A DNA stretch of 11,418 nt from Treponema sp. Lineage in GTDB: Bacteria > Spirochaetota > Spirochaetia > Treponematales > Treponemataceae. The stretch is taken from positions 1 through 11,418 of the forward strand of contig JAEDIW010000061.1 of the NCBI GenBank assembly GCA_016296655.1. The letters run 5' to 3'. Shown piece by piece: positions 7,378 through 11,418 of this stretch (within the stretch, counting starts at the first letter, position 1; every line of letters begins with the position of its first letter). The notes under the pieces were generated by a model. It saw only the letters and a program-made list of their open reading frames with translations. It was not told the origin of the DNA and did no database searches. A program made the position numbers and the translations under genes.

Positions 7378-8016
7378 CTATAAATCTTCTTTTACAAAGT
7401 TCTTCAAAATTTGAAGCCCTGCCGGACCTGATTTTTCAGGGTGAAACTGGAAAACTGTAAGGTTGTCTTTTTCGAGAACTACAGGAACTGGAAAACCGTA
7501 GCTGGCAGTTGCTTTTACTGTAGACTTGTCTTCTGGTTCTAGAAAATATGAATGTACAAAGTAAAAATTGCTGTCTTCAGGAACATTTTCCAGAAGTTTT
7601 GACGAACCATTCAAATAATTCAGGTTGTTGAATCCCATGTGTGGAATTTTAAGGCTGTTGTCTTTATTTATACCGAGTTCCTTCCATGCATTTGCAAGAT
7701 GTCGCACATGTCCTTTTAAAAGTCCCAGACATTTTACATTGCCTTCTTCAGAGTCTTCCAGAACAATTTGAGAGCCAAGGCAAATACCAATCAGAGGTTT
7801 GCCACTTGCATACCAGTCTTTCAAAAAAATGTCAAAACCTGTAGCAGCCAGTTGCTGCATGGCATAGGCACAGTCGCCGACTCCCGGAAAAATCAGCCTG
7901 TCACATTCTTTTAAATCCTGAGGTCTTTTTGAAAGGATGTATGGAACTTTGATGTATTCCAGCGCCCTTTCAACACTGCGGATGTTACCTGCATTATAAT
8001 CAACAATTCCTGTCAT
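7378..8016 (-). CDS. hisH: Imidazole glycerol phosphate synthase, glutaminase subunit
   Basis: Class I glutamine amidotransferase that hydrolyses glutamine and passes ammonia through the HisF barrel. The product has 212 residues, usual for HisH. The N-terminus IVDYNAGNIRSV is canonical. The oxyanion region is PGVGD (44-48), the nucleophile is C79 in GICLGSQ (usually GICLGMQ), and the other triad members are H192 and E194 in FHPEKSG. KIPHMGFNNL (123-132) is the interdomain contact motif. The start is fixed by the conserved N-terminus, yet no Shine-Dalgarno precedes it. A possible promoter ends 9 nt before the ATG, so a nearly leaderless transcript is plausible. It is divergent from the small membrane protein gene across a 41-bp gap and is followed by hisF. 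Confidence 0.96.
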   Translation of the reverse strand: MTGIVDYNAGNIRSVERALEYIKVPYILSKRPQDLKECDRLIFPGVGDCAYAMQQLAATGFDIFLKDWYASGKPLIGICLGSQIVLEDSEEGNVKCLGLLKGHVRHLANAWKELGINKDNSLKIPHMGFNNLNYLNGSSKLLENVPEDSNFYFVHSYFLEPEDKSTVKATASYGFPVPVVLEKDNLTVFQFHPEKSGPAGLQILKNFVKEDL

Positions 8017-8025
8017 AATATGAAA

Positions 8026-8054
8026 ATGGTACTGAATCTAAATATTTAGGTCAA
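8026..8054 (-). promoter_or_regulatory. Candidate hisHF promoter
   Basis: On the minus strand TTGACC (8049-8054) and TACCAT (8026-8031) are separated by 17 nt. The hisH ATG begins 9 nt after the -10 box, so the leader would be only a few bases long, and no Shine-Dalgarno is present. The -10 matches consensus at only four of six bases. A perfect 12-bp palindrome, CTAAATATTTAG (8038-8049), lies in the spacer and touches the -35 box. It also sits just upstream of the divergent membrane protein gene, so it could be a shared operator. Confidence 0.35.
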
Positions 8055-8057
8055 CAG

Positions 8058-8402
8058 ATGAAAAAAACTTGTTTTTTTAGGATTGCAGTTCTGTTTGCAG
8101 AATTCAGCTTTAATTTTTTTTTCAATAAAAGCATGCAAACAGCCGATAAAAAAATTATGCCTGTTGAACAGATGATTTCAGTAGTTATGAAGGTTCTTGC
8201 CTCACCTCATGTGTGGGGGGCTTTTATAGTGGTACTCCTTTATTTGAATTTTGTCTCTTATGTGCAGCATTATCATAAACGTCCGCCGCCAGTGCGCAAA
8301 GCTGTAAAAAAGCAGGTGGCTGCAGCCGCAACTGAAAATTCTGGCGAAAATTCAGGAACTTCTGAAAATGCTGAAAAATCTGCTGAAACTTCAGAAAAAT
8401 GA
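8058..8402 (+). CDS. Small single-pass membrane protein of unknown function
   Basis: I cannot name this gene. The product has up to 114 residues. A hydrophobic segment at about 49-66 (VWGAFIVVLLYLNFVSYV) looks like one transmembrane helix. It is followed by a basic, proline-rich juxtamembrane stretch (HKRPPPVRKAVKKQ) and a low-complexity tail built from repeats of Ser/Ala-Glu-Asn/Lys/Thr. By the positive-inside rule the basic tail is probably cytoplasmic. The first 25 residues are also rich in Phe and may be an artefact of too early a start; alternative ATGs are at 8133 (residue 26) and 8157 (residue 34). I kept the ATG at 8058 because AGGT lies 7 nt upstream; the support is weak. It is divergent from hisH and converges on recQ, with 22 nt between the stops. 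That the frame is genuinely coding rests on the helix and its position in a gene-sized gap. Confidence 0.6.
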   Translation: MKKTCFFRIAVLFAEFSFNFFFNKSMQTADKKIMPVEQMISVVMKVLASPHVWGAFIVVLLYLNFVSYVQHYHKRPPPVRKAVKKQVAAAATENSGENSGTSENAEKSAETSEK

Positions 8403-8458
8403 CAGAAACTGTTCCGATTTTATTTCAGCCTGTTTCTGAGTTGAAGTTTCTGTTTTTT
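8385..8458. terminator. Candidate bidirectional terminator between convergent genes
   Basis: GAACTTCA-type arms nest around the two stops: GAAACTTCA (8385-8393) pairs with TGAAGTTTC (8442-8450), and CAGAAAC (8403-8409) pairs with GTTTCTG (8432-8438). The plus strand then runs into TGTTTTTT (8451-8458), and the minus strand into a shorter T-run. The structure overlaps the last codons of both the membrane protein gene and recQ. The inner loop is long and the internal loop asymmetric, so efficiency is uncertain. Confidence 0.45.
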
Positions 8459-10032
8459 GCAGTGGCAATTTTATTTTTAAATGGCCAGCGGCAAATGAAA
8501 ATTTTCTGCTCTGAAAGCAGCTGGTCAAAAATTTCTATTACGTCTGATATTTGCCAAATTTTTATCCCGAAATTTCTGACAGAAATTTCATTCAGTTTTT
8601 CTTTTAGAAAGGATGCGGCATATTCTTTGTCCCATGATTTGCTGTAGTACGATAAATGCTTTAAGGCAAAATTTCTGTCCCATGCATCTGTATATCCGTT
8701 AAGTAAAGCCGGCATTTCATTTTTGTTAGTTTCGCCAGAAAGTTTGCCTTGTGCCTTGCAGATGTCGCATCCAGAGCAGGCTGCCTGTTCTGCGCCTAAT
8801 GCATCCAGCAGAATTTGCCGGCGGCAGGTTTTACTTTGGGCAAAATCAAGCAGAACCCGTTCGCGGCTTTTAAATGGAAAAGATGAAAATTTCTGGTAGT
8901 CGCTGTAGTTCCATAATAAAAATGAATCTGCTATTCCTCCGTCACGCGCACCACGGCCGCTTTCCTGGATAAAACTTTCTGCTGTCAGCGGAACATCCCG
9001 ATGAATTACTGTCCGTACGTTTTTTTTGTCTACTCCCATTCCGAAAGCGCAGGTACAGCACAAAACCGCATTGTCTTTTGGGAAAAACCATTTTTCTGTT
9101 TCTGTTTTTTCTTCCCTTGACAGACCTGCATGATAAAATCGTACGATTTCCGCTGAATTTGGAAAGTCTGGATTTTTTCCGGGAACTGTTGAAAAAAACA
9201 TGCGCAGGCTGTGGGCTGTATCTTCGGCTGATTTCCTGGTTCCGCAGAAAACAATGATGGGTCTTTGCTGTGTTTGGACAAGCCGAAAAAGTTCCTTTTC
9301 TTTTGCATAAGCGTAAATGACGTTGTAATGAATGTTTGGGCGGTCGCTTTCACTTCGGACAATATGGGCCTCTCCATCAAAAAGGATTTCTGCAACCCGG
9401 TTAAGAACTACGGGAGAAGCTGTTGCCGTAAAGGCTGTAACGAGAGGAATGTTCAGCTTTTTGAGGATTTTGCCGAGCGTCAGGTATGCAGGGCGGAAAC
9501 TGTCTCCCCATTCGGAAACGCAATGTGCTTCGTCAATTGCGGCATGTGCAATTTTGCATTGGCTTAACAGGGCGACAAGTTCTTCATTCTGGAGAACTTC
9601 TGGATTTGCAAGAATGATTTTTGCGCCTGCCTTTATTTTTTCAAAATTTGCCTGCCGCTCTTCTTTTGTCTGTCCGCCGCAAAAAACAACATTTGAAATG
9701 CCTCCTTCGTCCATGCGCCTTTTCTGGTCAGACATCAGGGCTAGAAGCGGATACATGACAAGGGTTGCACCTGGCAGGAGCAGGGAAGGAATCAAAAAAC
9801 ACAGCGATTTGCCGGCTCCTGTGGGCAAAAGCACAATCTGGCGGCCAAGCGTTTTGTTGTCGCTGTCATTTAAGCCTTGAGCGTCCAGGAGTTTTGCGGC
9901 TTCGAGGATGTTTGCAATAACAAGCTGCTGCCACGGATACAGGTAGTCAATATTAAAATATTGTCTGGCAGCAATTAGAGCCGGATTGTCTGTAACGGCA
10001 TCTTCATCCCGGCATTTCACTTTTTCTTCCAT
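8425..10032 (-). CDS. recQ: RecQ-family ATP-dependent DNA helicase, short form
   Basis: Superfamily 2 helicase expected to unwind DNA 3' to 5' in recombination and repair. In the 535-residue product motif 0 is YPWQQ (32-36), Walker A LPTGAGKS (69-76) and Walker B DEAH (167-170). This leads into the RecQ aromatic-rich loop CVSEWGDSFRPAY. Motif III is FTATAS (201-206), motif IV IVFCGTRKS (260-268), motif V CTCAFGMGVD (326-335) and motif VI QESGRGARDG (356-365). Zinc-binding cysteines typical of the RecQ-Ct region follow: C403, C419, C422 and C425. Only about 110 residues remain after them, so there is at most a reduced winged-helix part and no HRDC domain. I chose the ATG at 10032, because the upstream extension to a TTG at 10098 encodes only a Phe-rich stretch from poly-A/T DNA. 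No Shine-Dalgarno is visible at either start. Confidence 0.9.
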   Translation of the reverse strand: MEEKVKCRDEDAVTDNPALIAARQYFNIDYLYPWQQLVIANILEAAKLLDAQGLNDSDNKTLGRQIVLLPTGAGKSLCFLIPSLLLPGATLVMYPLLALMSDQKRRMDEGGISNVVFCGGQTKEERQANFEKIKAGAKIILANPEVLQNEELVALLSQCKIAHAAIDEAHCVSEWGDSFRPAYLTLGKILKKLNIPLVTAFTATASPVVLNRVAEILFDGEAHIVRSESDRPNIHYNVIYAYAKEKELFRLVQTQQRPIIVFCGTRKSAEDTAHSLRMFFSTVPGKNPDFPNSAEIVRFYHAGLSREEKTETEKWFFPKDNAVLCCTCAFGMGVDKKNVRTVIHRDVPLTAESFIQESGRGARDGGIADSFLLWNYSDYQKFSSFPFKSRERVLLDFAQSKTCRRQILLDALGAEQAACSGCDICKAQGKLSGETNKNEMPALLNGYTDAWDRNFALKHLSYYSKSWDKEYAASFLKEKLNEISVRNFGIKIWQISDVIEIFDQLLSEQKIFICRWPFKNKIATAKNRNFNSETG

Positions 10033-10109
10033 ACTGATATAGTTGTGCAGATGCAGAAAAAAAGGAAATTTTTTAAAAAAAATTCTCAAAAAATCCAAAA
10101 AAAATTAGG

Positions 10110-10365
10110 GGAGCGGGCGGCTGATTGAAAATGTCAGGTCGCTCCGTTGCAAGAGGTTTTTGGGCAAGGGGTATGGAGCAGCGCGAAGCGGCCACTGGAC
10201 CGACTGGAAACGACGGCAATCCCGGCAAAACGTGAGAAGTGCAGCGTTTTGAGTGGGGCTCGGTTGAATGCGTTCGAAGTGGAGGAGGGAAGCGGCTGAA
10301 GGTTACTGAACTGCGGAACACCCCGGTTTTGCTGGAGTGAAACGGAAGCAAAATGCCCCCTCTAT
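10110..10365. repeat. GC-rich modular intergenic element with internal hairpins
   Basis: This segment fills most of the 490-nt gap between recQ and vapB. It is sharply richer in G and C than its poly-A/T flanks. Two clean hairpins are visible: CAAAACG/CGTTTTG (10226-10232 with 10245-10251) and TTTTGCT/AGCAAAA (10327-10333 with 10347-10353). ACTGGA occurs twice within 15 nt (CACTGGACCGACTGGA). The outer ends are weakly inverted (AGGGG near 10117, CCCCCT near 10361). No frame here has a ribosome binding site or a recognisable domain. It looks like a dispersed repeat rather than a gene; the exact ends are uncertain. Confidence 0.45.
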
Positions 10366-10471
10366 AGAAAAACTGATTTAATGGACGAATTGTATCAATA
10401 TAATCTTCACTATTTTATGCCGAAGCATGAAAACGCCTTGTAGCAGTTCATTTTTTTTATAAAAGATTGGA

Positions 10472-10499
10472 TTGACTTTTACACATAAGTATGTGTAAT
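10472..10499 (+). promoter_or_regulatory. vapBC promoter, sigma70-like
   Basis: TTGACT at 10472-10477 and TGTAAT at 10494-10499 are separated by 16 nt and match the -35 and -10 consensus at five of six bases each. The expected transcription start near 10506 leaves a short leader carrying the AGGGG ribosome binding site of vapB. The operator palindrome fills the space between the two boxes. Confidence 0.65.
10479..10498. promoter_or_regulatory. Palindromic operator of vapBC
   Basis: Two 9-nt arms, TTACACATA and TATGTGTAA, are perfect inverted repeats around a central AG. The palindrome covers the promoter spacer and most of the -10 box, where a bound VapB or VapBC complex would block RNA polymerase. 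Autorepression is established for VapBC operons; binding at this particular site is inferred. Confidence 0.65.
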
Positions 10500-10522
10500 T
10501 TAATTGTATAAGGGGTGTGATT

Positions 10523-10729
10523 ATGGCTTCAAATCTGGCGATAAACGATGAGCTTTTAAACAATGCCTTTATGATTGGCGGTTACAGTTCAAAAAAAGAA
10601 ACTGTAAATACTGCATTACAGGAATTTATCCAAAGAAGAAAGTCCGAAGAACTTATAAATCTTTTTGGTACTGTAGAATATGATGCCGATTATGACTATA
10701 AAAAACTTAGGGCAAGAAATAAAAAATGA
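10523..10729 (+). CDS. vapB: VapB-family antitoxin
   Basis: Antitoxin of a type II toxin-antitoxin pair: by family knowledge it binds and neutralises the VapC ribonuclease and represses its own operon. The 68-residue product begins ASNLAINDELLNNAF, which fits the DNA-binding ribbon-helix-helix N-terminus of this VapB group (beta strand, then IDDELL-like helix). KKETVNTALQEFIQRRKSEEL forms the second helix, and the C-terminal arm LFGTVEYDADYDYKKLR is the usual toxin-binding tail. I chose the ATG at 10523 because AGGGG stands 7 nt upstream; a GTG two codons earlier sits too close to it. The stop overlaps the vapC start as ATGA, indicating coupled translation. A palindromic promoter-operator precedes the gene. 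Confidence 0.85.
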   Translation: MASNLAINDELLNNAFMIGGYSSKKETVNTALQEFIQRRKSEELINLFGTVEYDADYDYKKLRARNKK

Positions 10730-11155
10730 AGTTTATCATAGTCGATACTTCCGTCTGGTCAAAGGCTCTAAGAAAGAAAAGTTTTTCGGAAAATGAAAAG
10801 AAAATGATTAATTATCTTGAAAAAAACTATCCGTGACGGACGAGTAATAATGATAGGCGTCATTCGTCAGGAAATTCTGTGTGGCATTTCAGATGAAAAT
10901 CGTTTTGAAAAATTACGGAGTGCTTTAGAAGCGTTTTCAGATTTTGAACTTATGGAAGAAGATTATATAACGGCTGCAAAGTATTATAATAAATGCCGAA
11001 GTCACGGAATACAAGGTTCTATGACTGACTTTTTAATCTGTTCTGTTGCAGCACATCATAATTTTTCTATTTTTACTTTAGATAACGATTTTGATTATTA
11101 CAAAGAATATATTGATTTAGATTTAGTAAAAGAATCTGATTGGAATATTGGATAA
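10726..11155 (+). pseudogene. vapC: VapC-family PIN-domain toxin, interrupted by a +1 frameshift
   Basis: PIN-domain ribonuclease toxin partner of VapB. The frame opens at the ATG overlapping the vapB stop and encodes MKFIIVDTSVW, the PIN N-terminus with the first catalytic Asp (D7). It reads through KKMINYLEK, then hits TGA at 10834-10836. The frame that opens from about 10817 continues with the rest of the domain: RQEIL (catalytic Glu), GSMTDFLICSVA (Asp) and FTLDNDFDYY (Asp), to TAA at 11153-11155. The switch lies at seven A (10820-10826). Removing one A would give a continuous product of about 142 residues, a normal VapC length, with all the expected acidic positions. So it is a recently broken gene, a sequencing error in a homopolymer, or a gene read by polymerase slippage. 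The downstream part alone lacks D7 and should not be an active nuclease. Confidence 0.82.
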
Positions 11156-11418
11156 TCACATAACAGTTTTTAAAACCCGGCAAGGTGACTATTTCATTTA
11201 CGCTTTTTTTGTAAATTCCCAACTAAATAAGAAATTCAGACTAAGTAATTATTATGCGCTTAGCCTAATATCCTGCTTGAAGCGTAAAATACTACATTCA
11301 GCCTGCGCTAGTTGTTATGATTAAATAATCCGAGAAAAAGTTGTACTCTGAGTTGACGGACTCGGAGAGCCGGTGGAAGGCAGGCATAGCCTAGGGAGAT
11401 TAAAAAAACTCGTGCGTT
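11156..11418. other. Noncoding tail after vapC with a GC-rich hairpin segment
   Basis: I see no gene in this stretch. The first part is AT-rich, with a short inverted repeat ATTTAC/GTAAAT (11196-11201 with 11211-11216) enclosing a T-run. From about 11330 the composition turns GC-rich. CTCTGAGT (11346-11353) pairs with ACTCGGAG (11360-11367) with one G-T pair, and AGGC/GCCT forms a small hairpin at 11382-11392. The architecture resembles the element before vapB, so the toxin-antitoxin pair may be bracketed by related repeats. The window ends inside this segment. Confidence 0.4.

Noticed and set aside
8399..8647. 82-codon plus-strand frame after the membrane protein gene
   Set aside because: It is antisense to recQ, and its Phe/Ser-rich composition is typical of a shadow frame.
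10033..10098. Upstream TTG start for RecQ
   Set aside because: The extension encodes a Phe-rich stretch from poly-A/T DNA, without a ribosome binding site or family similarity.
10073..10351. Open frame of 92 codons across the GC-rich element, minus strand
   Set aside because: It has no ribosome binding site, low-complexity Pro/Ser/His composition and no recognisable domain; it is best explained as chance within a repeat.
10378..10563. Open frame antisense to the vapB 5' end
   Set aside because: It overlaps the vapB start and promoter on the opposite strand and has no domain or ribosome binding site.
10820..10836. Programmed -1 ribosomal frameshifting at A_AAA_AAC in vapC
   Set aside because: The heptamer is in the right phase for a -1 shift, but the -1 frame stops after six more codons; the toxin continues in the +1 frame.
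1..11418. tRNA, rRNA, CRISPR array, transposase or integrase genes
   Set aside because: I looked for them and saw no cloverleaf, no rRNA segment, no regularly spaced repeats and no recombinase motifs.

Overview
The window reads as chromosomal DNA of a Treponema-like spirochaete. The grounds are the MurD and MurE sequence types, a T-rich AT-leaning codon usage, and GC-rich hairpin-bearing spacers between AT-rich genes. This assignment is made by eye and is an inference. Eleven genes are supported: seven on the minus strand (murD, ddl, murE, an acyl-ACP thioesterase gene, hisF, hisH, recQ-like) and four on the plus strand (queD, a small membrane protein gene, vapB, and vapC, which is frameshifted).

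Region 1 (about 1-5130) is a peptidoglycan precursor block read right to left: murE, ddl, murD. MurE adds the third residue to the UDP-MurNAc peptide, Ddl makes D-Ala-D-Ala, and MurD adds D-Glu, so all three act in the cytoplasmic stage of cell-wall synthesis. The genes are not tightly packed. The gaps hold copies of a short palindromic element (68-110, 3129-3173, half copy at 5076-5099) and a GC-rich MITE-like insert with terminal inverted repeats (1766-1889).

Region 2 (5131-8016) holds plus-strand queD (queuosine pathway) convergent with an acyl-ACP thioesterase gene. Then come hisF and hisH, which encode the two subunits of imidazole glycerol phosphate synthase and probably form one operon. 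No other his or que genes are present.

Region 3 (8017-10032) holds a small single-pass membrane protein gene divergent from hisH and convergent with a recQ-like helicase gene. The two convergent 3' ends share a candidate bidirectional terminator.

Region 4 (10033-11418) is accessory in character. A GC-rich modular hairpin element of about 260 bp is followed by a vapBC toxin-antitoxin operon with a clear promoter and an embedded palindromic operator, then by noncoding sequence that ends in a second GC-rich hairpin segment. vapC is broken by a +1 frameshift at a run of seven A, although all the expected PIN-domain acidic residues are still encoded on either side of it.

Several genes (murE, hisH, recQ) lack a Shine-Dalgarno sequence, and for murE and hisH a sigma70-like promoter sits so close to the ATG that leaderless transcripts are plausible. 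No rRNA, tRNA, CRISPR array or transposase gene was seen. I found no clear new multi-gene system. The most unusual signals are the vapC frameshift, the intergenic palindromic elements and the possible leaderless starts.
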